Shown: positions 25,696 through 34,633, counted from the first letter of the stretch. The stretch is 64,000 bases of DNA from Streptococcus lutetiensis (GCF_900475675.1 NZ_LS483403.1:496001-560000), one strand, 5' to 3'. Numbers and translations are program-made. The notes: a model not told the origin generated them from the sequence alone.

Positions 25696-26742
25696 ATGGC
25701 AAAAGAAACGCTTGTTTTACTTTATGGTGGACGTTCTGCGGAACGTGAAGTATCTGTTTTATCAGCTGAAAGCGTCATGCGTGCGATTAATTATGATAAA
25801 TTCTTTGTGAAAACTTACTTCATCACAAAATCTGGTGATTTTATTAAAACACAAGAATTCTTTAGCAAACCTGCTGACGATGAAAAATTGATGACTAACG
25901 CCACTGTTGTTGAAAGTCAAAAAATTAAACCAAGTGATATTTATGAAGAAGGAGCAGTTGTTTTCCCTGTTCTTCATGGACCAATGGGTGAAGATGGTTC
26001 TGTCCAAGGTTTCTTAGAAGTTCTTAAAATGCCTTACGTTGGCACTAACATTTTGTCATCAAGTGTTGCAATGGACAAAATTTCAACAAAACATGTCCTT
26101 GAATCTGCAGGAGTTCCACTTGTTCCTTACGTGACTTATGTTGAAGGTTCTGATCTTGATGTAGTCGTAGCAGAAGTAAATGACAAATTGACATACCCTG
26201 TCTTTGTTAAACCAGCTAACATGGGTTCTTCAGTAGGTATCTCAAAAGCTGAAGATGAAGCAGCACTTCGCTCAGCTATTGACTTTGCTCTTAAATATGA
26301 TAGCCGTATTCTTATCGAAACTGGTGTTAACGCTCGAGAAATCGAAGTTGGTATTTTGGGAAATGCTGACGTGAAAACAACGCTCCCTGGTGAAGTTGTT
26401 AAGGACGTTGCTTTCTACGATTACGATGCTAAATACATCGATAACAAAATTACCATGGATATTCCAGCTCACATTGATAGCGACATTATGGAAGAAATGC
26501 GTGGCTATGCAACAACAGCTTTTCGTGCTATCGGTGGCTGCGGTTTGTCACGTTGTGATTTCTTCTTGACAGAAGATTGTCATGTTTACCTTAACGAATT
26601 GAACACAATGCCTGGTTTCACACAATGGTCAATGTACCCACGTCTTTGGGAAAACATGGGACTTGCTTACCCAGATTTGATTGAAAAATTGGTTGAGTTG
26701 GCAAAAGAGATGTTTGAAAAACGCGAAAGCCATTTGATTTAA
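25696..26742 (+). CDS. ddl: D-alanine--D-alanine ligase
   Basis: Ddl makes the D-Ala-D-Ala dipeptide for peptidoglycan precursors. The 348-residue ATP-grasp enzyme shows [52 protein letters not shown] and [16 protein letters not shown]. It precedes murF, whose product uses the dipeptide, although folT lies between them on the opposite strand. Confidence 0.97.
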   Translation: MAKETLVLLYGGRSAEREVSVLSAESVMRAINYDKFFVKTYFITKSGDFIKTQEFFSKPADDEKLMTNATVVESQKIKPSDIYEEGAVVFPVLHGPMGEDGSVQGFLEVLKMPYVGTNILSSSVAMDKISTKHVLESAGVPLVPYVTYVEGSDLDVVVAEVNDKLTYPVFVKPANMGSSVGISKAEDEAALRSAIDFALKYDSRILIETGVNAREIEVGILGNADVKTTLPGEVVKDVAFYDYDAKYIDNKITMDIPAHIDSDIMEEMRGYATTAFRAIGGCGLSRCDFFLTEDCHVYLNELNTMPGFTQWSMYPRLWENMGLAYPDLIEKLVELAKEMFEKRESHLI

Positions 26743-26747
26743 AAATG

Positions 26748-26771
26748 AAAAGCACCGTTGGGTGCTTTTTT
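26748..26771 (+). terminator. Terminator after ddl
   Basis: AAAAGCACC pairs with GGGTGCTTTT around GTT, followed by Ts. Confidence 0.9.
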
Positions 26772-26775
26772 GCTG

Positions 26776-26816
26776 CAAAAAATACCTCAGAGATGGGATA
26801 ACTCTCTGAGGTTTTT
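26776..26816 (-). terminator. Terminator of folT
   Basis: On the minus strand ACCTCAGAGA pairs with TCTCTGAGGT around a 9-nt loop and runs into a T tract. It sits back to back with the ddl terminator. Confidence 0.88.
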
Positions 26817-26819
26817 GAT

Positions 26820-27377
26820 TTATAAATTAGCAAGCTTGCGTAGTTCAGGGATGCGCTGCAACCTTGGAACAACAAGCATGATGACGATAATACGAATTGG
26901 AATTTCAAAGATTTTTAACCAACGTCCAGCGACGTATTGTGCCCAAAATGGAACGTGAAAATAAATCTGAACAAGTAGTGGTGTGAAGATAAAAGTGCTA
27001 ATCAGCATGGTAACAAGTACTGCCAGAGTGACGTGAAGCCAATCTTTTTTATTTGACCATTTGAGCTCTTTTCCATAGAAGAAAAGTCCATAAAAAAATC
27101 CTTGAACAGCTTCCATCAAAGTCCACCAGATGATGAAGTTTCCTTGACCGCTTAAGAGATTATCAACGACATCAAGAATGGCAAAACTAATAAATCCCCA
27201 AATAGGACCAGCAACCATTCCGATAATGGCATTAACAATAAAAGTAAAGCTTATGACCAACTGTTCTGGAATGACTGGAATAGAAAACTTTCCAACAATG
27301 AAAGCCAGTGCAATTAGCATAGCTAGGGTCACGAGGCGCCTTGATGTGATTTTGGGTGTTTGAAAAATGTTTTTCAT
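26820..27377 (-). CDS. folT: Folate ECF transporter substrate-binding subunit FolT
   Basis: The start giving MKNIFQTPKITSRRL follows AAGGAGC; the longer open frame runs through the riboswitch and is not coding. The 185-residue protein has about six membrane helices and the S-component motif RRLVTLAMLIALAFIVGK, with PEQLVISFTFIVNAIIGM. FolT captures folates for the shared EcfAA'T module. A tetrahydrofolate riboswitch in its leader confirms the substrate. Confidence 0.93.
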   Translation of the reverse strand: MKNIFQTPKITSRRLVTLAMLIALAFIVGKFSIPVIPEQLVISFTFIVNAIIGMVAGPIWGFISFAILDVVDNLLSGQGNFIIWWTLMEAVQGFFYGLFFYGKELKWSNKKDWLHVTLAVLVTMLISTFIFTPLLVQIYFHVPFWAQYVAGRWLKIFEIPIRIIVIMLVVPRLQRIPELRKLANL

Positions 27378-27424
27378 TTTTTGCTCCTTTTTACATTTGA
27401 AAACTAGAGCTGTTAAAAAATAAC

Positions 27425-27510
27425 AGCGGATGCAATGATTCACCGCGCAAATTGCTTCGTTGTGTGACGACATCCCATTCACACACACTTGACGCGAATC
27501 ATCTACTCTG
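27425..27510 (-). ncRNA. Tetrahydrofolate (THF) riboswitch
   Basis: The minus strand reads GAGTAGATGATTCGCG, then TGTGTGTGAATGGGATG, CGTCACACAACGAAG and GCGGTGAATCATTGCATCCG. These are the conserved blocks of the folT-type THF riboswitch. Immediately downstream a GCTGTTA/TAACAGC hairpin shares bases with the 3' side of the P1 stem and may act as the expression platform. Tetrahydrofolate binding should reduce folT expression. Confidence 0.95.
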
Positions 27511-27539
27511 TGCAAAACAAGCTTTGCAATTACAATTGT

Positions 27540-27567
27540 ATCATAAAAATTCCTGCATGGTTTGCAA
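27540..27567 (-). promoter_or_regulatory. Promoter of folT
   Basis: On the minus strand TTGCAA (27567-27562) and TATGAT (27545-27540) are 16 bp apart, about 30 bp upstream of the riboswitch. Confidence 0.65.
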
Positions 27568-27571
27568 AATG

Positions 27572-27580
27572 TGGTATAAT
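27572..27580 (+). promoter_or_regulatory. Extended -10 promoter of murF
   Basis: TGGTATAAT is an extended -10 element only 5 bp from the -35 box of the divergent folT promoter, so the two polymerases would compete. Confidence 0.65.
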
Positions 27581-27628
27581 AAAAAGCGTTAACACACTAT
27601 ATTTTTAAATAATTAAAAAGGATTCAAA

Positions 27629-28993
27629 ATGAAATTAACTTTATATGAAGTTGCCAAAGTTGTTGGCGCTAAGAATACGATTTCGGAGTTTGATGACGTT
27701 CCCCTGCGACAAATTGAATTTGACAGTCGCAAGATTGAAAAAGGCGATTTGTTCTTACCTCTAAAGGGTGCGTGTAATGGACATGACTTTATTGAAACAG
27801 CTTTTGAAAATGGTGCTGTTGCCACTTTTTCAGAGCGTGACGTTGAAGGTCATCCTTATATTTTAGTTGACGATTGTTTAGAAGCTTTCCAAGCCCTAGC
27901 AAGTTATTATCTTGAAAAACAACGTGTTGATGTGATTGCAGTCACAGGTTCAAATGGTAAAACAACAACCAAGGACATGATTGCTGCTGTACTTTCAACA
28001 GAATATAAAACATACAAAACACAAGGTAATTACAATAATGAAATTGGTTTACCTTATACAGCACTTCACATGCCAGATGATACAGAAAAAATTGTCCTTG
28101 AAATGGGACAAGACCACATGGGTGATATTCATCTCTTGTCTGAATTGGCTAAACCACACATCGGTGTTGTAACTTTGATTGGTGAAGCGCACTTGGAATT
28201 CTTTGGCAGCCGTGAGAAAATTGCTAAAGGTAAACTTCAAATCGTTGATGGTATGGACTCAGATGGTATTTTGATTGCACCAGCTGACTCAATTGTTGAT
28301 CCTTACTTACCAGAAAGTCAAATGGTGATTCGTTTCGGAGATGGTGCTGAGATTTTTGTCAAAGATTTGCAAGAAAGCAAAGATTCGCTTACTTTTACAA
28401 CCAATGTAATTGACCGTCCAATTACACTTCCTGTTCCAGGAAAATACAATGCTACAAATGCCATGGTAGCAGCTTATGTTGGTAAGTTATTGGCGATTTC
28501 AGATGATGATATTGTTGAAGCCTTAGAAAACATCGAATTAACACGTAACCGCACAGAATGGAAAAAAGCGGCTAATGGTGCAGATATCCTGTCAGATGTC
28601 TACAATGCTAACCCAACAGCAATGCGTTTGATTTTAGAAACATTCTCTAAAATTCCTGCTAATGAAGGTGGTAAAAAAATCGCTGTGCTTGCTGATATGA
28701 AAGAATTAGGTGAGCAATCTGTCGAACTTCACAGGCGCATGATTATGAGTTTGTCACCTGAAACCTTAGACACTCTTATTTTCTATGGTGAAGACATTGC
28801 TGAACTGGCACAACTTGCTAGTCAAATGTTCCCACTGGGTAAAGTCTATTACTTTAAGAAAACAGCTGATGAAGATCAATTTGAAGACATGCTAAAAACG
28901 GTTAAAACTGTTTTACAACCTGCTGACCAAATCTTACTGAAAGGAAGTAATTCAATGCATCTCGCTAAAGTTGTAGAAGCTTTGGAAAACTAG
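27629..28993 (+). CDS. murF: UDP-N-acetylmuramoyl-tripeptide--D-alanyl-D-alanine ligase
   Basis: MurF adds D-Ala-D-Ala to the UDP-MurNAc tripeptide in the cytosol. The 454-residue Mur ligase has the ATP loop VTGSNGKTTTKDM near residue 105, GNYNNEIGLPYTAL near 133, DVYNANPTAM near 325 and the C-terminal LLKGSNSMHL. It belongs functionally with ddl upstream. Confidence 0.97.
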   Translation: MKLTLYEVAKVVGAKNTISEFDDVPLRQIEFDSRKIEKGDLFLPLKGACNGHDFIETAFENGAVATFSERDVEGHPYILVDDCLEAFQALASYYLEKQRVDVIAVTGSNGKTTTKDMIAAVLSTEYKTYKTQGNYNNEIGLPYTALHMPDDTEKIVLEMGQDHMGDIHLLSELAKPHIGVVTLIGEAHLEFFGSREKIAKGKLQIVDGMDSDGILIAPADSIVDPYLPESQMVIRFGDGAEIFVKDLQESKDSLTFTTNVIDRPITLPVPGKYNATNAMVAAYVGKLLAISDDDIVEALENIELTRNRTEWKKAANGADILSDVYNANPTAMRLILETFSKIPANEGGKKIAVLADMKELGEQSVELHRRMIMSLSPETLDTLIFYGEDIAELAQLASQMFPLGKVYYFKKTADEDQFEDMLKTVKTVLQPADQILLKGSNSMHLAKVVEALEN

Positions 28994-29003
28994 TGATGTG
29001 GAG

Positions 29004-30161
29004 ATGGTAGAGAAAAGTGTTAAGGAGGGAAATAAAGCCTCAGTTATTATCTACCGAGCGTTGTATTTCCTTGAATGTTGTATTTTATTTTTAGCGTGGT
29101 TTTTAAAACGTTATCCATTTCCACAACAGGTCTTCCTGTTTATGTCTAGCCTATCAATTATGGGTGGATTTGCTATTTATTTATGGAACTTCCGTCGAAC
29201 AGGATTTTCACTTGAGAAAATTTTAGCTGGAATTTTTGCTCTCGCATTTATGATTCTCTTGCCCCCATCAGGCTATCTTGATACAGCAATAGATGATTTA
29301 AGCATGATTGTCTTCTTTTTATTGTCGGTCAGTGTTGATAAAGATGATGATAATTTAATCACTGCACTCTTTTATTTCAAGTTAGTCGTGGCTATGATGG
29401 TTTTATTGGCTTACAATGGACATCTTATTCATGATGTCTCTGGAATAAGATCACATACAGAAATTGTAAGGCACTCTTATGGCTTTATGCATCCAAACTC
29501 ACTTGGAATGTTTTTCATTACTCTAATTTATGATTTTTCACTACTTAGAAAGCCTTATCGTTTTGTTGGTGGGATAATCATGTTGTTAGCAGCTTTGCTT
29601 GTTTTTTCAGTGACGGATTCAAGAACATCATTTTTTATTGCACTTGGTATTATCTTGTGTTATTTTTTGAAACCAATTTTATCGAAAATTAAAGTTTCAG
29701 GATATGTTATCATGCCATTTGTTATAGGAATGTTTGCACTTGGGCTTGCTTTGCCGAGATATTTTACACCAGATAATCCTATTTTTGTTACATTGAATCA
29801 TCTATTTACTGGAAGAACTGGCATCGGTCATGCGTATCTGGAGCAATTTGGTCTCAATTGGATGCCAAGAAATATTCCAACATTTACAGAGATTAACGGT
29901 GTTCCAATGTATGATGATAGTTTCTATGTTGATGCGCTTTTGCGTCAGGGGATTATTCTTTTCTGCATGTATCCAACCTTCTTATTGGTTCTATTAAAAG
30001 GTAAAAAATTCACGCTTTTCCATACCTTGCTTTTCTTGTTGACATTCTTTATTGGTACTATGGAACATTATGGAGCAAGTGTTGAAATCTGCACTATCTT
30101 ATTGCTGAATTATTTTGCCAAATTTCAAGTTCAAATTAGCCAGTCTGTAAAAACTCTTTAG
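29004..30161 (+). CDS. Wzy-like polysaccharide polymerase/ligase-type membrane protein, 3' end replaced by IS30 sequence
   Basis: The product has about eleven membrane helices and the motif HSYGFMHPNSLGMFF, typical of O-antigen/capsule polymerase-like proteins. The start is ATG 29004 or GTG 28998; both have weak ribosome-binding sites. The IS30 element enters the frame after LLNYFA, so the last 13 residues (KFQVQISQSVKTL) are read from IS sequence. Joining the frame across the duplicated target gives the older ending FAVSGDKLEEKY, with a stop at 31235-31237. Function may survive, as only the tail differs. The substrate cannot be told. Confidence 0.75.
   Translation: MVEKSVKEGNKASVIIYRALYFLECCILFLAWFLKRYPFPQQVFLFMSSLSIMGGFAIYLWNFRRTGFSLEKILAGIFALAFMILLPPSGYLDTAIDDLSMIVFFLLSVSVDKDDDNLITALFYFKLVVAMMVLLAYNGHLIHDVSGIRSHTEIVRHSYGFMHPNSLGMFFITLIYDFSLLRKPYRFVGGIIMLLAALLVFSVTDSRTSFFIALGIILCYFLKPILSKIKVSGYVIMPFVIGMFALGLALPRYFTPDNPIFVTLNHLFTGRTGIGHAYLEQFGLNWMPRNIPTFTEINGVPMYDDSFYVDALLRQGIILFCMYPTFLLVLLKGKKFTLFHTLLFLLTFFIGTMEHYGASVEICTILLLNYFAKFQVQISQSVKTL
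30104..30118 (+). repeat. 15-bp target duplication of the IS30 element, left copy
   Basis: GCTGAATTATTTTGC is identical to 31189-31203 on the other side of the element. Confidence 0.88.
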
Positions 30162-31188
30162 GAGATTTATAATTGAATAGTTTCTTTGGATAGTTGTTAA
30201 TCCAGTTTTCAATAAATGCGACTTGTTGTTGAGTCGCATTTTTGCTTCCCTTAGGTAACCAACGCCGGATGAGTCTATTATGATTCTCATTAGTACCACG
30301 CTCCCAAGAAGAATACGGGTGGGCATAATAGATATGAGTAGGGTCAAAAACTTCTGCTAAACGACTGAACTCAGCCCCGTTATCAGCTGTGATAGAGTTC
30401 ATTTGATAATCCTTGAGGATTGCTTTCAGAGCTTGATTGACTGAAACCGCGGACTTATCGGGAATGAGTCGAATGATTTGATAACGACTCTTTCTATCGG
30501 TTAGAGTCAACAGACACTCGTTTTTTGCCCGTGTTTGAATAACCGTATCAATTTCAAAATCACCGATATTCTCACGCTTATTAATGCTTTCTGGTCGTTC
30601 CTCAATAGACTTTCCAGCTGGCTTAAAATTGGGACTAGCATGCTTTTTCTTAGCTTTCTCTTGTCGAGGATAAAGCATATCAGCCTTGGTCAATCCTAAG
30701 TGTCCATGATGAATCCAGTAGTAAATGGTGGAGATGGGAACAGGTATCCCTTTTGACTTTACCATCATCTCGGGAGAGTATTTCTGTTCGATGTAGTGAG
30801 TTATCTTTCCTTTGAGTCCCTTGGTTAGGGAGACTTGTTTAACAGAACGTTTGCGATTGTTTTGATAGGCTTTTTGAGCAAAATCAGCTGAGTAGATCAC
30901 TTCAAATTTTCCTTTACGCACTTGTTGTCTAACCTGACCACGTTTGACTTCGTTGTGAATGGTTTGAGGAGCTTTAGCTAATCTCCTAGCGATTTCACGA
31001 TTTGAGAGCCCTTCTTGAAGCCAACGTTCAATCATTCTACGTTCAGTTAGTGTTAAATGTTTACTTTTTGGTGTATAATAGTTTTGCATCTCAGAGTCTT
31101 TCTAATTGTTGTTGTGGTGATTACAATTATATCTCTCTGAGATGTTTTTTGATACCCTTAGGTGGCTAACTTCATTTTAGAACTTTCC
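30119..31188 (-). mobile_element. IS30-family insertion sequence (about 1.07 kb)
   Basis: The element is bounded by imperfect terminal inverted repeats whose inner ends read TTAGCCA (about 15 of 22 matching) and by 15-bp direct repeats. It carries one intact transposase. Its boundaries follow from the duplicated target within the membrane gene. The duplication is longer than the 2-3 bp usual for the family. Confidence 0.85.
30136..31089 (-). CDS. IS30-family transposase
   Basis: The 317-residue DDE transposase has an N-terminal helix-turn-helix (LTLTERRMIERWLQEGLSNR, REIARRLAKAPQTIHNEV). The DDE residues are in IGDFEIDTVIQ, SITADNGAEF and SSWERGTNENHNRLIRRWLP. No stop or frameshift is seen, so it is likely active. 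The start is ATG at 31089 inside the right end of the element. Confidence 0.95.
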   Translation of the reverse strand: MQNYYTPKSKHLTLTERRMIERWLQEGLSNREIARRLAKAPQTIHNEVKRGQVRQQVRKGKFEVIYSADFAQKAYQNNRKRSVKQVSLTKGLKGKITHYIEQKYSPEMMVKSKGIPVPISTIYYWIHHGHLGLTKADMLYPRQEKAKKKHASPNFKPAGKSIEERPESINKRENIGDFEIDTVIQTRAKNECLLTLTDRKSRYQIIRLIPDKSAVSVNQALKAILKDYQMNSITADNGAEFSRLAEVFDPTHIYYAHPYSSWERGTNENHNRLIRRWLPKGSKNATQQQVAFIENWINNYPKKLFNYKSPKEFLQTG

Positions 31189-31203
31189 GCTGAATTATTT
31201 TGC
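31189..31203 (+). repeat. 15-bp target duplication of the IS30 element, right copy
   Basis: It is identical to 30104-30118 and continues in frame into the ancestral end of the membrane gene. Confidence 0.88.
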
Positions 31204-31233
31204 GGTTTCTGGTGATAAGTTAGAGGAGAAATA

Positions 31234-31262
31234 TTGAAATAGCGGCTAATTTTCGTTATAAT
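31234..31262 (+). promoter_or_regulatory. Promoter of prfC
   Basis: TTGAAA (31234-31239), a 17-bp spacer and TATAAT (31257-31262) form a strong promoter. Its -35 box overlaps the ancestral stop codon of the upstream membrane gene. Confidence 0.8.
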
Positions 31263-31264
31263 AA

Positions 31265-31295
31265 TAGGGTTATGAAGTCCCATGACTCTATTTTT
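31265..31295 (+). terminator. Terminator-like hairpin overlapping the prfC transcription start
   Basis: TAGGGTTATG pairs with CATGACTCTA (two wobbles) around AAGTCC and is followed by five Ts. It probably ends transcripts coming from murF and the membrane gene. RNA starting at the prfC promoter would contain only part of the stem. Confidence 0.6.
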
Positions 31296-31308
31296 CTATT
31301 GCAAAAAA

Positions 31309-31325
31309 GGAGTGGACCAATGTAG
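31309..31325 (+). promoter_or_regulatory. Start-stop element (ATG-TAG) with strong ribosome-binding site in the prfC leader
   Basis: GGAG (31309-31312), preceded by an A run, lies 7 nt before ATG (31320-31322), which is followed at once by TAG. The prfC start lies 61 nt downstream with its own AAGGAAAT site. A minimal start-stop frame ahead of a release-factor gene could sense termination efficiency; this role is inferred. Confidence 0.45.
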
Positions 31326-31386
31326 CCACTAATTAAAACTGTGATATCGTAATTTAAGAATTTACTAAAAGTGATAAGGAAATAAA

Positions 31387-32931
31387 ATGACAATTCAAGA
31401 TGATATTAAAAAACGTCGTACATTTGCCATCATCAGTCACCCGGATGCTGGTAAAACGACAATTACAGAACAATTACTTTATTTTGGTGGAGAAATTCGT
31501 GAAGCTGGTACTGTTAAAGGTAAAAAAACAGGGAACTTCGCAAAATCTGATTGGATGGATATCGAAAAACAACGTGGTATCTCTGTAACATCATCAGTGA
31601 TGCAATTTGACTACGCTGGTAAACGTGTTAATATCCTTGATACACCGGGGCACGAGGACTTCTCTGAAGATACTTACCGTACACTTATGGCCGTTGATGC
31701 AGCAGTCATGGTTGTTGACTCCGCCAAAGGTATTGAAGCACAAACGAAAAAACTTTTCGAAGTTGTAAAACATCGCAATATTCCAGTTTTCACTTTCATT
31801 AACAAACTTGACCGTGATGGTCGTGAACCACTTGATCTATTGGAAGAATTGGAAGAAGTGCTTGGTATCGCAAGCTATCCAATGAACTGGCCAATTGGTA
31901 TGGGGAAATCATTTGAAGGGCTTTATGATTTGTACAACAAACGTTTGGAACTTTACAAAGGTGATGAACGTTTTGCAGCGCTTGAAGATGGTGACAAATT
32001 ATTTGCTAACAACCCATTCTACCAACAAGTCTTGGAAGATGTTGAGTTGCTAGAAGAAGCAGGAAATGAATTTTCAGAAGAAGCTATCTTATCAGGTGAT
32101 TTAACACCAGTCTTCTTTGGTTCTGCCCTTACAAACTTTGGTGTGCAAACTTTTCTTGATACATTCTTGCAATTTGCTCCAGAACCTCATGGTCACAAAA
32201 CAACTGAAGGTAATGAAATCGATCCTTACGATAAAGATTTTTCAGGATTTGTTTTCAAAATCCAAGCTAACATGGACCCTCGTCACCGTGACCGTATTGC
32301 CTTTGTGCGTATCGTCTCAGGTGAATTTGAACGTGGTATGAGCGTGAATCTTGCTCGTACGAAAAAATCAGTTAAATTGTCAAACGTGACACAGTTTATG
32401 GCAGAATCACGTGAAAATGTTAAAAATGCCGTTGCTGGTGATATTATTGGGGTTTACGATACAGGAACTTACCAAGTTGGTGATACCTTGACTGTCGGTA
32501 AAAATAAATTCGAATTTGAACCACTACCAACCTTCACTCCAGAATTGTTCATGAAAGTTGCTGCTAAAAACGTCATGAAACAAAAATCATTCCACAAAGG
32601 CATCGAACAATTGGTGCAAGAAGGAGCAATCCAATTGTACAAGAACTATCAAACTGGTGATTACATGCTTGGTGCTGTTGGTCAGTTGCAGTTTGAAGTG
32701 TTCAAACACCGTATGGAAAATGAATACAATTCTGAAGTTATCATGACTCCAATGGGTAAAAAGACTGTTCGTTGGATTAAACCAGAAGATCTTGACGAAC
32801 GCATGTCATCAAGCCGAAATATTTTGGCTAAAGACCGCTTCGATCAACCTGTTTTCCTTTTCGAAAACGACTTTGCACTTCGTTGGTTTGCGGATAAATA
32901 CCCTGAAGTTGAACTAGAAGAAAAAATGTAA
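31387..32931 (+). CDS. prfC: Peptide chain release factor 3
   Basis: RF3 is a GTPase that removes RF1/RF2 from the ribosome after termination. The 514-residue protein has G1 [12 protein letters not shown]3 [14 protein letters not shown] and G4 NKLDRDGR, then the RF3-type domains II and III ([14 protein letters not shown]). It is monocistronic. Its terminator has been split by an IS3 element just downstream. Confidence 0.97.
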   Translation: MTIQDDIKKRRTFAIISHPDAGKTTITEQLLYFGGEIREAGTVKGKKTGNFAKSDWMDIEKQRGISVTSSVMQFDYAGKRVNILDTPGHEDFSEDTYRTLMAVDAAVMVVDSAKGIEAQTKKLFEVVKHRNIPVFTFINKLDRDGREPLDLLEELEEVLGIASYPMNWPIGMGKSFEGLYDLYNKRLELYKGDERFAALEDGDKLFANNPFYQQVLEDVELLEEAGNEFSEEAILSGDLTPVFFGSALTNFGVQTFLDTFLQFAPEPHGHKTTEGNEIDPYDKDFSGFVFKIQANMDPRHRDRIAFVRIVSGEFERGMSVNLARTKKSVKLSNVTQFMAESRENVKNAVAGDIIGVYDTGTYQVGDTLTVGKNKFEFEPLPTFTPELFMKVAAKNVMKQKSFHKGIEQLVQEGAIQLYKNYQTGDYMLGAVGQLQFEVFKHRMENEYNSEVIMTPMGKKTVRWIKPEDLDERMSSSRNILAKDRFDQPVFLFENDFALRWFADKYPEVELEEKM

Positions 32932-32935
32932 TAAT

Positions 32936-32948
32936 AAAAAGTCTGAGC
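32936..32948 (+). terminator. Left arm of the prfC terminator, separated from its right arm by an IS
   Basis: AAAAAGTCTGAGC is complementary to GCTCAGGCTTTTT at 34393-34405. Without the IS the two arms and a short loop would form a normal intrinsic terminator. Confidence 0.8.
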
Positions 32949-33005
32949 ATGACCTGCACCCCAAAAGTTAGACAGAAAAAAATCTAACAATTGGGGTGTT
33001 TTTGT

Positions 33006-33542
33006 ATGAAATTAAGTTATGAAGATAAACTAGAAATATATCAGTTAAGACAAGCTGGTTTTTCTTGGCCTTATATTAGTCGAAAGTACGGTGTATGTCT
33101 ATCCAATCTTAAGTACATGGTACGGCTTATGAATAAACATGGTATTGAGGTTGTTAAAAAAGGGAAAAATAAGTATTATCCCTCTAAATTAAAGCAGGAA
33201 ATTATTAATAAAGTTCTTATTGAAGGTCAATCTCAGCTCACCGTATCACTGGATTATGCTCTTCCCCAACAATCCCTACTCACCAATTGGATAGCACAAT
33301 ACAAGAAAAACGGGTATACTATTGTTGAGAAACAACGAGGGAGACCGAGTAAGATGGGACGTAAACCAAAGAAAACTTGTAAAGAAATGACTGAGCTAGA
33401 GCATATTCTGGAAGAGAATGAGCGTCTGCGTACCGAGGTAGCTTATCTAAAAAAGTTGAGGGAATTGCGCTTGAGGGACGAAGCCTTACAGCGCAAAAGG
33501 TGGAAACAGTTAGAGAACTGGTCTCAGGAGGATTTCGATTAG
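33006..33542 (+). CDS. IS3-family transposase OrfA
   Basis: The 178-residue product has two helix-turn-helix segments ([20 protein letters not shown] and [20 protein letters not shown]) and a C-terminal leucine-zipper-like stretch ([21 protein letters not shown]). ATG 33006 is used. The slippery heptamer A-AAA-AAG (33449-33455) is in phase near its end for a -1 shift into OrfB. Confidence 0.93.
   Translation: MKLSYEDKLEIYQLRQAGFSWPYISRKYGVCLSNLKYMVRLMNKHGIEVVKKGKNKYYPSKLKQEIINKVLIEGQSQLTVSLDYALPQQSLLTNWIAQYKKNGYTIVEKQRGRPSKMGRKPKKTCKEMTELEHILEENERLRTEVAYLKKLRELRLRDEALQRKRWKQLENWSQEDFD
33449..33455 (+). promoter_or_regulatory. Programmed -1 frameshift site of the IS3 element
   Basis: AAAAAAG is phased as A-AAA-AAG in the OrfA frame. 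The -1 frame is open from here into OrfB, so an OrfAB fusion transposase can be made. Confidence 0.8.
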
Positions 33543-34357
33543 ACCTCTTACTAAAAACCGCTAAGCTAGCTCGTTCTACTTATTATTATCAGTTGAAACG
33601 GTTTAATAGAGCTAAGAAAGATAAGAAGGTCAAAGAGATGATTCAAACCATTTACGATGACCATAAAGGCAATTATGGATACCGTCGTATTCATTTAGAA
33701 CTAAGAAACCGAGGATTTGTTATCAATCATAAGAAGGTTCAACGGTTAATGAAACTCATGGGACTCGCTGCTCGTACTCGTTGTAAGCGTAAATACTCGT
33801 CTTACAAGGGAGAGATTGGGAAGAAAGCTGATAATCTAATTCAACGTCAGTTTGAAGGGGCTAAGCCTTATGAGAAGTGTTATACAGATGTCACTGAATT
33901 CGCTTTACCGAATATTAGAGGGAAACTCTATTTATCCCCTGTTCTTGATGGATACAATAGTGAGATTATTGAATTCACCTTGTCACGCTCACCTGATTTA
34001 AAACAGGTTCAAACCATGCTTAAAAGAGCATTTCCGGCTACCTCTTACCAAGGAACTATTCTTCACAGCGACCAAGGGTGGCAATATCAACACCAGTCTT
34101 ATCATGATTTCTTGGCATCCAAAGGGATTCGTCCATCTATGTCACGCAAGGGAAATAGTCCAGATAATGGCATGATGGAGTCCTTCTTTGGCATCTTAAA
34201 GTCTGAGATGTTTTACGGTTATGAAAAGACTTTTAAGTCGCTTGATAAGCTAGAACAAGCCATTACGGATTATATTTTTTATTACAACAATAAACGTATC
34301 AAGACAAAATTAAAAGGACTCAGTCCTGTGCAATACAGAACTAAATCCTTTCAATAA
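33500..34357 (+). CDS. IS3-family transposase OrfB (DDE integrase domain)
   Basis: The DDE catalytic core is complete: [18 protein letters not shown] and [13 protein letters not shown]. An HTH_21-like segment ([14 protein letters not shown]) precedes it. The frame is -1 relative to OrfA; a GTG at 33500 may be only nominal, since expression is expected as the OrfAB fusion. Confidence 0.93.
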   Translation: METVRELVSGGFRLDLLLKTAKLARSTYYYQLKRFNRAKKDKKVKEMIQTIYDDHKGNYGYRRIHLELRNRGFVINHKKVQRLMKLMGLAARTRCKRKYSSYKGEIGKKADNLIQRQFEGAKPYEKCYTDVTEFALPNIRGKLYLSPVLDGYNSEIIEFTLSRSPDLKQVQTMLKRAFPATSYQGTILHSDQGWQYQHQSYHDFLASKGIRPSMSRKGNSPDNGMMESFFGILKSEMFYGYEKTFKSLDKLEQAITDYIFYYNNKRIKTKLKGLSPVQYRTKSFQ

Positions 34358-34392
34358 TTTATTGTCCAACTTTTTGGGGTCAGTACAGCATT

Positions 34393-34405
34393 GCTCAGGC
34401 TTTTT
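34393..34405 (+). terminator. Right arm of the split prfC terminator
   Basis: GCTCAGGCTTTTT is the complement of the arm at 32936-32948. It now lies just past the IS and cannot pair locally. Confidence 0.75.
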
Positions 34406-34417
34406 GGTTATTAGCAT

Positions 34418-34449
34418 AAAAAAACAGCCCTGACGAATCAGAGCTGTTT
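34418..34449 (-). terminator. Minus-strand intrinsic terminator with TTCG tetraloop in the prfC-cshA gap
   Basis: On the minus strand AAACAGC and CTGA pair with TCAG and GCTGTTT across single bulges around TTCG, then seven Ts. No annotated minus-strand gene feeds it. The gap to cshA (34450-34715) shows no open frame; it holds the cshA promoter and leader. Confidence 0.65.
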
Positions 34450-34633
34450 CCTTGAGATTATGGAAAAGAAAAGTTTTAGGATACTTATGTTTTAGTTTCT
34501 TTACCTTAAAGAAAACTTAAAAAACATCAAAAAAACGCTAATAACTTTTTTACAAAATATTTAAATAATTGACACTATGAAAACGTGTTAATGATTTAAA
34601 TGGACCTGTTTCCTATCTTTTTATTCTGGAATA

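Larger units (their letters stand above)
32950..34387 (+). mobile_element. IS3-family (IS150 group, IS861-like) insertion sequence, 1438 bp
   Basis: The 25-bp terminal inverted repeats match at 19 positions (left TGACCTGCACCCCAAAAGTT..., right end reading inward TGTACTGACCCCAAAAAGTT...). The flanks show a 3-bp target duplication GCA (32947-32949 and 34388-34390). Two overlapping frames joined by a -1 slippery site are intact. The length is close to that of IS861. Confidence 0.92.

Noticed and set aside
26820-27515. Longer FolT protein starting at 27515
   Set aside because: The extra N-terminus would be translated from the THF riboswitch; the start at 27377 has a proper ribosome-binding site.
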